Assembly: GCF_004300825.1 (NCBI RefSeq) | Contig: NZ_CP036250.1 | Location: 1,922,001 to 1,986,000, forward strand | Length of the DNA stretch: 64,000 nucleotides | Direction: 5' to 3' | Source of the DNA: Egicoccus halophilus | Lineage (GTDB): Bacteria > Actinomycetota > Nitriliruptoria > Nitriliruptorales > Nitriliruptoraceae | Shown: positions 54,986-63,027 of the stretch, in pieces | How positions within the stretch are numbered: position 1 is the first letter of the stretch | Layout of the letters: every line of letters starts with the position of its first letter | The notes under the pieces: generated by a model | The model's input: the letters and a program-made list of their open reading frames with translations, nothing else | What the model was told of the DNA's origin: nothing | Databases searched by the model: none | Translations under genes and position numbers: made by a program

Positions 54986-55861
54986 GTGACCATGCGACGA
55001 GTCGAGCTTCGGGGGTCGTTGGTCGACCGGGTCACGCAGCGGTGGGTCATCGCGACCGGGCGAAGGGTCGACCTGGTCGGCGGGCAGGGGTGGCTCGACG
55101 GTCCCGTTGGCGACCCCGGAGGCATCGGTGACCGGTGGGTCGAGGCGCACGCGGCACGTCACCGGGCGGACGTGGTGGAGGGACCGGAGCAAGGACTGTT
55201 GCCGAGGTTCGCAGCGCTGACCCCGTCGCTCGACGTCGCCGCCGTGTCGCCGCATATCGCGGCCTTCTACGAGACAACGGCCGCGTGGTCGGTCGATGTG
55301 TCGTCGCGGTGGGCGCGCTGGGCCGAGCCGGGCGGGAGGCTCATCAACGCGGTGTTCGCGCGCCGGCTGCGACAGCTGAGTCTCCCACTCGATCCTCTGG
55401 ACGTGGCCCAGGGGATGGACAGCCGTGTCGCGGCGATCGTCGCCCCCGACGGCGACCACCTCGGCACGGTCTGGCAGCGCACCCTGCGGGCGACCGGCGC
55501 GACGGTGTTCGGCGGCTTCTACGGCGCGTGCACGCTGCCCGGCGCTGCCGGCCCATCGGTGCGCGTGGTCTTCCCGCTGCCCAACGGCAGCTTGACGGTG
55601 TTCCTGCGTCCCGAGGCGACGCCCGACAGTGGCCTCGTGCTGAGCTCAAAACGAGGCCGCTTCGGCGAAGACGGCGCCTACCTGGTGGTGCGGCCCGGGG
55701 CGGCCGACCAGGGGTGGGCGCGCCGGGTCCCGCTGCACGAGCGGTTCGCGCTGTCCGCCGGACGCGACGGCTCCGTGCGATGCGACCACCGGCTAGACCT
55801 CGGACCGCTCGAACTCCTGCGGCTCCGCTACCGCCTTCGACGCCACCCCACGGGGGACTGA
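54986..55861 (+). CDS. Conserved hypothetical protein, partner of the spheroidene-monooxygenase-like gene
   Basis: About 291 residues from GTG 54986 (or ATG 54992); TAGGAT lies at 54971-54976, so leaderless start is likely. No signal or span. The region ALTPSLDVAAVSPHIAAFYETTAAWSVDVSSRWARWAEPGGRLIN is followed by SRVAAIVAPDGDHLGTVWQRT and a Ser/Gly-rich barrel-like part ending in RLRYRLRRHPTGD. I do not recognise a family. Only 3 bases separate it from the next gene, so the two are one operon. GC content is near the flanking genome, unlike other island genes. Confidence 0.55.
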   Translation: MTMRRVELRGSLVDRVTQRWVIATGRRVDLVGGQGWLDGPVGDPGGIGDRWVEAHAARHRADVVEGPEQGLLPRFAALTPSLDVAAVSPHIAAFYETTAAWSVDVSSRWARWAEPGGRLINAVFARRLRQLSLPLDPLDVAQGMDSRVAAIVAPDGDHLGTVWQRTLRATGATVFGGFYGACTLPGAAGPSVRVVFPLPNGSLTVFLRPEATPDSGLVLSSKRGRFGEDGAYLVVRPGAADQGWARRVPLHERFALSAGRDGSVRCDHRLDLGPLELLRLRYRLRRHPTGD

Positions 55862-55864
55862 ACG

Positions 55865-56581
55865 ATGGCCTTCAGCTTCCACCTGCTCGAGACCTCAACC
55901 CTGACCGCAGTCCGGCTGCTGCTGCAACGATGGTCGCGGACGCAGCCAGTTGGTCTCCACCGTGCCGAGCCGATGGCCGCGATGGAGCTCGGCACGCCGA
56001 TCGTCTCGACGCGACGGTTCCGTCCGGGTCGGGTCGCGCTGTTCGCGGCGTGGGAGTCGTTCGACGACCTCGACGCGTGGCTCGCCGAGGACGCCGTGGG
56101 TCGACGCTGGGCGAAGGGCTGGCACGTGCGGCTCGAGTTCCTCCGACGTTGGGGCCACGTCGCCGCGTTCGACGGTCTCCTGGCACAGGCCGGCGATCAC
56201 GACCCATCGGAACCCGTCGTAGCGGTGACCCTCGCCCGGCTCAAGCTGCCGCAGGTCCCACGGTTCATCCGCTGGGGACGCCCGGTCGAGGCCCAGGTGC
56301 GAGACGATCCGGGACAGGTGCTCGCCCTCGCCGCAGGAGCACCACCGCGGACGGTGTCAACCTTCACCGTGTGGCGCAGTGCGCAAGCCATGACCGACAT
56401 GGTCGCGGGACGGTCCGACGCCCCCGGCGCCCACCGACACATCGAGGCGATGCAGGAGCGCCGCCGTGTGGACTTCCACCGCGAGTTCACCACCCTGCGC
56501 TTCCGCTGCCTGGAGGAGCACGGGTCGTGGCAAGGCCGCACCGGCATCGTCCCCACGCGACCGAGCCCGCCTGGTTCATGA
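55865..56581 (+). CDS. Spheroidene monooxygenase (CrtA)-like protein
   Basis: 238 residues from ATG 55865, 3 bases after the previous stop. The central pattern VVAVTLARLKLPQVPRFIRWGRPVEAQVRDDPGQVLALAAGAPPRTVSTFTVWRSAQAMTDMV resembles CrtA, a heme-dependent carotenoid oxidase, with its R-F-x-R-W-G and T-x-S-x-W-R-S elements. The N-terminal half (HRAEPMAAMELGTPIVSTRRF, AAWESFDDLDAWL) fits the same fold. No carotenoid genes adjoin, so the substrate is probably something else; the family also includes small unknown oxidases. Only the family likeness is claimed. Confidence 0.6.
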   Translation: MAFSFHLLETSTLTAVRLLLQRWSRTQPVGLHRAEPMAAMELGTPIVSTRRFRPGRVALFAAWESFDDLDAWLAEDAVGRRWAKGWHVRLEFLRRWGHVAAFDGLLAQAGDHDPSEPVVAVTLARLKLPQVPRFIRWGRPVEAQVRDDPGQVLALAAGAPPRTVSTFTVWRSAQAMTDMVAGRSDAPGAHRHIEAMQERRRVDFHREFTTLRFRCLEEHGSWQGRTGIVPTRPSPPGS

Positions 56582-56694
56582 GCGCGGGTACGCCGGAAGT
56601 GCTCCACGACGCGGGTGGAGCCGTGAAGATCATCCGTCCTCCGACGCCCCCGTGTGGACATGAACCGCCGGTATGGACCGTGCGGATGCGGGCG

Positions 56695-57111
56695 TTAGGC
56701 GGAGTTCGCCAGGTGATCTTGCTTCTCGATCTGGGAGACCCGCGACGGCGTCACGCCGAGGAGTTGCGCGACATCGCGCACGGTCAGCCCCGCCGCCCGG
56801 AGTTCGGCGACCGCGGCAGGGGTCCGGCGGCGCGCTCGGTCGCTCAGCTCGGCCAGGGCACGACGCAACTCAAGCGCCTCGAGCGTGTCGTCGGACACGT
56901 CGACGCGACGGAGGTCCGGGGAGATGTCGACCTCGAACGCATCACCGTCGATGTCGAGGACCAGCGCGATGGCCTCGCGGATCGCGGCATCCGCCTGGTC
57001 GAGCCGGCGTGACTGCGAGGCGACCTCGCGGCCCTCGACGTCGTACGCCACGAGCGACCACCAGTCGCCGTCACGGGTTGCGGTGACGCGGTAGGTGCTC
57101 ACCTCCACCAC
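56695..57111 (-). CDS. hicB: HicB-like antitoxin with C-terminal HTH
   Basis: 138 residues from ATG/GTG 57109-57111, overlapping hicA by 13 bases. N-terminal half is the partial RNase H-fold HicB domain (YRVTATRDGDWWSLVAYDVEG ... VASQSRRLDQADAAIREAIALVL). The C-terminal half ends in a helix-turn-helix (AAGLTVRDVAQLLGVTPSRVSQIEKQDH) that should bind the hicAB promoter. It neutralises HicA. Toxin first, antitoxin second, as in most hicAB operons. Confidence 0.85.
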   Translation of the reverse strand: MVEVSTYRVTATRDGDWWSLVAYDVEGREVASQSRRLDQADAAIREAIALVLDIDGDAFEVDISPDLRRVDVSDDTLEALELRRALAELSDRARRRTPAAVAELRAAGLTVRDVAQLLGVTPSRVSQIEKQDHLANSA

Positions 57112-57311
57112 TCCTCTCCGAGCTTGGCTGCCGCCTGCCGCATGATCGATCGGGCGGTGCCTTCGGCGATCTCGCGGTGGTTCGGGATCGGGATGCGTAG
57201 GCCGTCGAGTGAGAAGACCTCGTGACCGCCGGCGTTGCGCAACGACGCGAACTCAAGACCCGCGTCGTTGGCCGCGTCGCGGAGCTGTCTGATGAGGTCA
57301 CGTCGCTTCAT
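57099..57311 (-). CDS. hicA: HicA-family mRNA interferase toxin
   Basis: 70 residues from ATG 57309-57311, exactly 7 bases after TACACT (57319-57324 complement), so leaderless. The double-stranded-RNA-binding-like fold is complete: MKRRDLIRQLRDAA, catalytic His in GGHEVFSLDG, IPIPNHREIAEGTARSIMRQA. It would cleave mRNA when HicB is degraded. The sequence upstream is one of the AT-richest parts of the window. Confidence 0.9.
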   Translation of the reverse strand: MKRRDLIRQLRDAANDAGLEFASLRNAGGHEVFSLDGLRIPIPNHREIAEGTARSIMRQAAAKLGEEWWR

Positions 57312-57453
57312 GAGCGTAAGTGTAGAAGCTGAACGAAGTCAAGTGCAGGCGATGAACTTACCTGTGCACAACCGCCGTGATGACCCGCTCGAGGTGTGAC
57401 TTCTTCTCAACGCAATCACACCGGGGGACACGGCAGTCCCGCGCCGTTGCCCC

Positions 57454-58250
57454 TCAGGCGGCGAAGGCGAGTTGGCGTGAGCGCAGCCGTCCGGCGAGCA
57501 GCCCGATGCAAGCGACCTGCAGCCACGCGGTCGCACCCGCCTGCGACCCTTCGAAGCAGCGCGACAGCCGTCGCCACGCACCGAGCCGGGCGAAGCAGTC
57601 CTCCACACGCCACATCGGTTTGATCGGCTTGAACCCCTCCGGCGGGCGTTCGTCCCAGCCGCGCACCTCGAACATCACCCCTGTGTGCTTGCGACGTGAT
57701 GGCCAGCAGCGCGGTAGCCGCGATCGGCCAAACCCAGCCCCACACGCGGGAGATGCGGGAGCGCATCGTCGAGCAACAGCTTGCCCGCCCGGCTGTCGTG
57801 CGGCCGGGCGGAGTCGGCGCGGGCCGCGACCGGCAGTCCAAATGTGTCCACCACGATGCTGCGCTTGGTGCCGCGGGTCCGGCCGCCAGCGCCGCCCTTC
57901 TCGTGGAATCCCGGACCGGCACGCCACCCGCGGGTGGTCTGTGCGTCGATGATGACCACGCTCGGCTGCGGATCGCGACCTTCCGCCTCGCGGACGGCGG
58001 CGTCGAGGCGGCGCATCGCCTCATCCCACACGCCCTTGTCACGCCACCGTCGCCACTGCGACCACACCGCCGACCAGGACCCGTACCGGTCAGGCCGCTC
58101 GCGCCACTGCGCGCCGGTCCGGGCCAGCCACAGGATCGCCTCGACGATCTGGCGGCGGGGCACGGATGCGCGGGGTCCGCGACGGACGGGCGGGTCGAAC
58201 AGGTCGGAGACCAGTTCCCACGCTTCGTCGGTCAGTTCGTAGGCAGCCAT
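57454..58250 (-). CDS. IS5-family transposase in two frames, joined by a -1 frameshift at GGGG
   Basis: First part, ATG 58248-58250 to TGA 57675: MAAYELTDEAWELVSDLFDPP, then VVIIDAQTTRG (first catalytic Asp) and GLGLADRGYR (second Asp). The catalytic Glu is missing there. It lies in the second frame (to 57454) in FKPIKPMWRVEDCFARLG. The frames meet at GGGG directly before the TGA. A one-base backward slip on GGG would give TQG-VMFEVRGWDE, an ordinary join for this family, and a product of about 265 residues, normal for IS427-group elements that use programmed frameshift. So it may be intact rather than broken. It sits 35 bases inside the right inverted repeat. Confidence 0.85.
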
Positions 58251-58284
58251 GCCGAGCTACGTCGACCGGCCGCCTCGAACTCGA

Positions 58285-58301
58285 GAGGTAATCGGCTACA
58301 G
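58285..58301 (-). repeat. Right 17-bp terminal inverted repeat of the island
   Basis: GAGGTAATCGGCTACAG, exact reverse complement of 50160-50176. It lies 34 bases upstream of the transposase start and is probably the left end of the IS5-type element. Confidence 0.85.
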
Positions 58302-58491
58302 GGCGTGAGTCGGGTCGAGCTCGGGGCGCGTACGGCGGGGGCCACCGGGCCGGTGACCGCGGTGGGGACCGTTCAGGGGGATCGTCGGGCTGTCACAACC
58401 GTTCGTGCAGGCACGGCCGGGGCCGGGGTGGGAGCCGGTGCCGACCATGGCCGTCGAAAGCGTTTCGTACCCAACCGTAAGGAGCCACCAC

Positions 58492-59052
58492 ATGGCCAGC
58501 ATCGACGGTGCCCGCGTCGCCTTCCTCGTCGCCACCGAGGGCGTCGAACAGGTCGAGCTCACCCAGCCCTGGGCGGACATCCAGCGGGCCGGTGGTTCGC
58601 CGGTCCTGGTCTCGACCGGCGACGGGCCGGTCCAGGGATTCGACCACCTCGACAAGGCGGACACGTTCGACGTCGACGAACTCGTCGGCGACGTCTCCGT
58701 GGACGACTTCGACGCCCTGGTGCTGCCCGGCGGCGTCGCCAACCCGGACCAGCTGCGCATGCACGAGCAGGCCGTCGGGTTCGTGCGGGACTTCGTCGCG
58801 TCCGGCAAGCCGGTGGCGGCCATCTGCCACGCCCCCTGGTCGCTGGTCGAGGCCGACTGCGTCGGGGGTCGCACGCTGACCTCCTGGCCGAGCCTGCAGA
58901 CCGACATCCGCAACGCCGGTGGCACCTGGGTCGACGAGGAGGTCGTCGTCGACGACAACGGCCCCGGCCCGCTCGTCACCAGCCGCAAGCCTGACGACCT
59001 CGAGGCCTTCGACCGGGAGACCATCGCGCTGATCGAGAAGGCCCGCGGCTGA
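58492..59052 (+). CDS. PfpI/DJ-1-family (class I glutamine amidotransferase-like) protein
   Basis: 186 residues from ATG 58492 with AAGGAG upstream. The nucleophile elbow AICHAPWSLVEA carries Cys with the following His, and ALVLPGGVANPDQL supplies the Glu/Asp-like partner region of PfpI intracellular protease and YhbO/YraA-like stress proteins. By family it hydrolyses peptides or detoxifies glyoxal-modified molecules. Cytoplasmic; no signal peptide. First core-like gene right of the island. The 190-base gap before it (58302-58491) holds no other gene. Confidence 0.88.
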   Translation: MASIDGARVAFLVATEGVEQVELTQPWADIQRAGGSPVLVSTGDGPVQGFDHLDKADTFDVDELVGDVSVDDFDALVLPGGVANPDQLRMHEQAVGFVRDFVASGKPVAAICHAPWSLVEADCVGGRTLTSWPSLQTDIRNAGGTWVDEEVVVDDNGPGPLVTSRKPDDLEAFDRETIALIEKARG

Positions 59053-59206
59053 CGGTCGCGTCCGCTCGTCGACGGGGACCGTGCCACGGCGTGGTCCCCG
59101 TCGCCGTCGCGCGGGCGTGCCGGGCCGCGGCGGGCCGTCTGCGATGCAACCGCGGGTCGACGGCCTGTGCCGGTATCCTCCGCCGACCCGTCGACGAGGC
59201 GTCCGT

Positions 59207-59563
59207 GTGACCGCAACCGATCCCCGACCGGTGCCCCCCGGTGCCCATCGGACGCCGGTGGACGCCGCGCCGATCGTCGACTGGTCCCGCACCGCCCGAC
59301 GCCTGCGCCGGCAGCTGACCGTCATCGCCGGCCTCGTGGTGGGTGCGTGGCTGGTCCTCGGACTGTCACGGAGCGCACTCGAGGTCGCACTGCTCGCCGA
59401 GCTCGCGGGTCTCGGGATCCTGCTGGCGTTCGTGGCCGAGGTCGTCGTGGTCGGCGGCTCGGCCGTCCGGGGCCTGTTGGCCGCCGGTGAACGCGGTGAC
59501 CGCCTCGCCGCCGCCGACGTGTCGATCCTGCCGCCGCAGGTGCGTCGGCGAGGTCGCCGCTGA
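59207..59563 (+). CDS. Small two-span membrane protein
   Basis: 118 residues from GTG 59207, after TATCCT (59174-59179). Two hydrophobic helices, RRQLTVIAGLVVGAWLVLGL and VALLAELAGLGILLAFVAEVVVV, and basic ends. No family recognised. Its stop (59561-59563) lies inside the first of three 24-bp repeats. Confidence 0.5.
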   Translation: MTATDPRPVPPGAHRTPVDAAPIVDWSRTARRLRRQLTVIAGLVVGAWLVLGLSRSALEVALLAELAGLGILLAFVAEVVVVGGSAVRGLLAAGERGDRLAAADVSILPPQVRRRGRR

Positions 59564-59618
59564 CCGGTGGGGCGAGGTCGCCGCTGACCGGTGGGGCGAG
59601 GTCGCCGCTGATCGGTGG
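59547..59618. repeat. Three tandem 24-bp repeats between a membrane-protein gene and aconitase
   Basis: GGCGAGGTCGCCGCTGACCG plus 4 bases repeats at 59547, 59571 and 59595 (third copy has one change). Each unit holds the near-palindrome GGCGAGGTCGCC. The array begins inside the stop region of the upstream gene and ends 82 bases before the aconitase start. Confidence 0.9.
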
Positions 59619-59700
59619 GACGGGGCCTCGGCCGACCGGCCGAGCCGGAAGGGCCTCCGACTCCTAGGGTCGTCCACGTCGTCGTGGACAGGAGTTCGTC

Positions 59701-61698
59701 GTGGGCGAGAACGTCGCACGCAAGGTGATCGCGGACCACCTCGTCGAGGGCGAGATGACGCCCGGCACCCCCATCGGGCTGCGCATCGACCAGACGCTGA
59801 CGCAGGACGCCACCGGCACGCTGGTGATGCTGGAACTCGAGGCCATGGGACTCGACCGCGTCCGCACCGAGGTCTCGGTCCAGTACGTCGACCACAACCT
59901 CATCCAGGAGGACCACAAGAACCCGGACGACCACCTGTTCCTGCGCTCCGCCGCCGCGCGCTTCGGGCTGTGGTACTCCAAGCCGGGCAACGGCATCAGC
60001 CACCCGGTGCACCAGGAACGGTTCGGGCGGCCCGGCGCCACGATGGCCGGATCCGACTCGCACACCCCGGCTGCCGGCGCACTCGGCATGCTCGCGATCG
60101 GCTCCGGTGGCCTCGACGTCGCGATGGCGATGGCCGGCGAGCCGCTGCGGCTGCGCATGCCCCGGATCTGGGGCATCGAGCTGGTCGGGGAGCTGCCCGA
60201 CTGGGTCTCCGCCAAGGACGTGATCCTCGAGCTGCTGCGCCGGCACGGCGTCGACGGCGGCAGTGGGCGCATCCTCGAGTACCACGGTGAGGGGCTCGCC
60301 GGTCTGTCGTCGATGGATCGGCACGTGATCTGCAACATGGGCGCCGAGCTGGGCGCGACCACCTCGATCTTCCCCGCCGACGACGAGGTGCGGCGGTTCC
60401 TGCGCTCGCAGGGGCGCGAGGACGACTTCACCGAACTCGTCGCCGATGCCGACGCCAGCTACGACGACACCGAGCGCATCGACCTGTCGGAGCTGGTCCC
60501 GCTGATCGCCCGGCCGAGCTCGCCCGGGGACGTCGTGCCGGTCAGCGAGGTCGCCGGCGCCCCCATCGCCCAGGCCTACCTCGGTTCGTCGGCCAACCCC
60601 GGCTACCGCGACTTCGCCGTCGCCGCCGAGATCGTGGCGGCCGTCGGCGAGCCGGTCAGCGACCAGGTCTCGTTCGACGTCAACCCGTCCAGCCGGCAGA
60701 TCCTGGGCAACCTCATCCGGGACGGGCACCTGCTCTCGCTCGTCACCGCCGGTGCCCGGATCCACCAGGCCGGCTGCAACGGCTGCATCGGTATGGGACA
60801 GGCGCCCGCCACCGAGGAGATCTCGCTGCGCACGACACCGCGCAACTTCCCCGGCCGGTCGGGTACGCGAGAGGACAAGGTCTTTCTCTGCTCACCCGAG
60901 ACCGCGACCGCCAGCGCCATCACCGGGGTCATCACCGACCCCCGTGACCTCGCCGAGACCCATGGCATCACCTATCCGCGCGTGGCCGAGCCGACCGAGC
61001 TGCTGATCGACACGGGCAACCTGGTCGCACCGTTGCCGCCCGACGAGGGGGGCCACGTGGCGCTGCGCAAGGGGCCCAACATCGCGACGTTGCCCGACGT
61101 CGACCCGCTGCCCGACGACCTCGAGCTGCCGGTCGTGCTCAAGATGGGCGACGACGTCTCCACCGACGAGATCCTCCGGGCCGGCGCCGAGGTGCTGCCC
61201 TACCGGTCCAACATCCCCGAGATCGCCCGGTTCGCGTTCGACCGCATCGACGAGACCTATCACGACCGGGCCATGGAGTGGCGCGACGGGGACGGCCACG
61301 CCGTCGTCGGTGGCCGCAACTACGGCCAGGGCAGCTCCCGCGAGCATGCCGCACTCGCTCCCCGCCACCTCGGTCTGCGCGTGGCGCTGGTCAAGGAGTT
61401 CGCCCGCATCCACGCCCAGAACCTGGCCAACTTCGGCGTGGTCCCGCTGCGTTTCGTCGACGAGGACGACTGGAACGCGATCGAACAGGACGACGTCCTG
61501 CGCTTCACCGGGCTCCGTGACGCCCTGCGGGCCGGTGCGGCTGTCGAGGTGGTCAACGTCACCCGCGGTACGACGCTGCAGGCCCGCCACGAGCTCTCGC
61601 CCACCCAGGTCGAGCGCGTGCTGTCGGGCGGCGTGATCCGCTTCATGAAGCAGCGCCTCGACAACGCCGAGGTCGACGCCGCCGACCGGCCGGTCTGA
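59701..61698 (+). CDS. acn: Aconitate hydratase, short (Aquifex-type) form
   Basis: 665 residues from GTG 59701 with AGGAG upstream. Fe-S ligand cysteines are in VICNMGAELGATTSIFPADD and HQAGCNGCIGMGQAP. GSDSHTPAAGALGML is the substrate loop, and the C-terminal swivel domain shows GRNYGQGSSREHAALAPRHLG. It is shorter than typical AcnA (about 890) and matches the compact aconitase/homoaconitase-like type found in deep-branching bacteria. It isomerises citrate to isocitrate in the TCA cycle. Stands alone; upstream 24-bp repeats may regulate it. Confidence 0.95.
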   Translation: MGENVARKVIADHLVEGEMTPGTPIGLRIDQTLTQDATGTLVMLELEAMGLDRVRTEVSVQYVDHNLIQEDHKNPDDHLFLRSAAARFGLWYSKPGNGISHPVHQERFGRPGATMAGSDSHTPAAGALGMLAIGSGGLDVAMAMAGEPLRLRMPRIWGIELVGELPDWVSAKDVILELLRRHGVDGGSGRILEYHGEGLAGLSSMDRHVICNMGAELGATTSIFPADDEVRRFLRSQGREDDFTELVADADASYDDTERIDLSELVPLIARPSSPGDVVPVSEVAGAPIAQAYLGSSANPGYRDFAVAAEIVAAVGEPVSDQVSFDVNPSSRQILGNLIRDGHLLSLVTAGARIHQAGCNGCIGMGQAPATEEISLRTTPRNFPGRSGTREDKVFLCSPETATASAITGVITDPRDLAETHGITYPRVAEPTELLIDTGNLVAPLPPDEGGHVALRKGPNIATLPDVDPLPDDLELPVVLKMGDDVSTDEILRAGAEVLPYRSNIPEIARFAFDRIDETYHDRAMEWRDGDGHAVVGGRNYGQGSSREHAALAPRHLGLRVALVKEFARIHAQNLANFGVVPLRFVDEDDWNAIEQDDVLRFTGLRDALRAGAAVEVVNVTRGTTLQARHELSPTQVERVLSGGVIRFMKQRLDNAEVDAADRPV

Positions 61699-61810
61699 TT
61701 CGGCTGCCGCGGCTTGCTCGTGGGCGTGGTGGGGGAGCGGGCGGGGGCGTGAGCCGGACTGGTCAGCCGCGGCGGGCGGTTCCTGCCGTGTGGCGGAGGG
61801 GGTGCGCTGC

Positions 61811-62938
61811 TCAGTCCTCGACGAGGTCGTCGGCGGGGGTGCCCTCGGCGCGGGGCGGGATCGCCGGCAGTGCGTCCAGCTCCGCCTCGAGCTCGGCGAC
61901 GTCGAGGACGTTGTCCCAGCGGGCGGCGATCCGACCGTCCTCGCCCACGAGGAAGGTCCACGGCTCGTTGCCGCCGGTCTCGGTCTGGATCCACTCGGCG
62001 GCTGCCGCGTTGAGGCGCTGCTCGTCGAAGTCCTCCCACACCTCGACCATCACGAAGTCGGCACGCTCGGCGTAGCGGTCGGCCAGGTCCTCGATGGTCT
62101 CCACGAGCGGGCCGCAGAACCGGCTGACGCAGTAGACCGGGGTGGAGAAGATCGCGACGACCGGCCGTCCCTGCTCGACGGCCTCGGCGATGGTGGTCCG
62201 GTGCAGCTGTGGGGAGGGGACCTCGCCGTCCTCGATCGCCCGTGAGTCGAGGGACTCGGGCTCGGCGGTGCCGGCCTCGACGTCGGCCAGCGTCAGGTTC
62301 TCGATGGCCGGTGCCTCGTCGCCGACCGCGGGGACCCCGGGCTCCTCGTGGACCTCGAACGTCGCCTGGCCCTCGTGCACGGAGCCGTCGGCCAACTGCG
62401 CGGTCACCCGCAGGCCCCAGTACCCCGGCTGGTCCAGGTCCACCTCGGCGGCGTACACACCGGTGCCGTCCTGGGCCGACATCACGGTCGGCTGTGCGGC
62501 GTCGCCCTCCGGCTCGGCGCCCGGCACCGGCAGGAACGCGGCCGTGGCGCGCTGGGTCAGCTCCGTCTCGCCACCGGCCGCGTCCCCGAGGTGGCCGAGG
62601 TCGAACGTGACCTCACCGAACCCGAGCAGTTGCCGCTCCTGGGTGTACAGGCCAGCCAGCAGCCGCTGCGACTCGCCGACCGCGAGGTCGAAGCTGGCGA
62701 CGGCGACGGCCAGCTGCAGGTCGTCACCGTCGGCGGCGGTCGCGTCCGGCTCGGCCTCGGCTGGCGCGCCCGCAGGGTCGTCCTCGGTGTCGCCGGTGTC
62801 GCCGGTGTCGCCGGCCCCGCCGTTGCAGGCGGCGACGAGCGCGGCGGTCAGCAGTGCGGCGACGAGGGAGCGGCCGCGTCGTCGGCGACCTGCCGTCGAC
62901 ACCGGCGCGGACGGGAGCGGAGCGGAGAAGGTCTGCAT
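61811..62938 (-). CDS. Lipoprotein with thioredoxin-fold domain
   Basis: 375 residues from ATG 62936-62938, exactly 7 bases after TACACT (62946-62951 complement), so leaderless. Signal peptide and lipobox (LLTAALVAACNGG), then a TGD repeat and acidic linker. A beta-sandwich part (about 85-200, LRVTAQLADGSVHEG) leads to a thioredoxin-like C-terminal domain: VVAIFSTPVYCVSRFCGPLVETIEDLADRY, with CxxxxC instead of CxxC, and PWTFLVGEDGRIAARWDN. Likely an extracytoplasmic redox or copper-handling protein. Substrate unknown. Confidence 0.78.
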   Translation of the reverse strand: MQTFSAPLPSAPVSTAGRRRRGRSLVAALLTAALVAACNGGAGDTGDTGDTEDDPAGAPAEAEPDATAADGDDLQLAVAVASFDLAVGESQRLLAGLYTQERQLLGFGEVTFDLGHLGDAAGGETELTQRATAAFLPVPGAEPEGDAAQPTVMSAQDGTGVYAAEVDLDQPGYWGLRVTAQLADGSVHEGQATFEVHEEPGVPAVGDEAPAIENLTLADVEAGTAEPESLDSRAIEDGEVPSPQLHRTTIAEAVEQGRPVVAIFSTPVYCVSRFCGPLVETIEDLADRYAERADFVMVEVWEDFDEQRLNAAAAEWIQTETGGNEPWTFLVGEDGRIAARWDNVLDVAELEAELDALPAIPPRAEGTPADDLVED

Positions 62939-63027
62939 GGCGGGCAGTGTACGACGGCACGGGGGTGGCATCGCACGCACGCCGGGCGTCGTCGGCGGGA
63001 CCCGGGGCGATGTGGCAGCCTGGGCGG

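Larger units (their letters stand above)
50160..58301. mobile_element. 8.1-kb accessory island bounded by 17-bp inverted repeats and carrying an IS5-type transposase
   Basis: Perfect inverted repeats close the segment. The IS5-family transposase (57454-58250) lies 35 bases inside the right repeat, as expected for its own left end, but no second repeat occurs just past the transposase; the only match is 7.2 kb away at 50160. So either an IS whose other end has been pushed away by cargo, or a composite element whose second copy decayed. Contents: TnpB remnant, ECF sigma factor with META-domain protein, MazF-type and HicAB modules, an unknown protein plus spheroidene-monooxygenase-like pair, small unknown genes. 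Parts are visibly less GC-rich than the flanks. That the whole unit moves is inference. Confidence 0.6.

Noticed and set aside
50160-58301. Prophage or integrative conjugative element
   Set aside because: No integrase, phage structural, relaxase or type IV secretion genes were seen; no tRNA attachment site at the borders.
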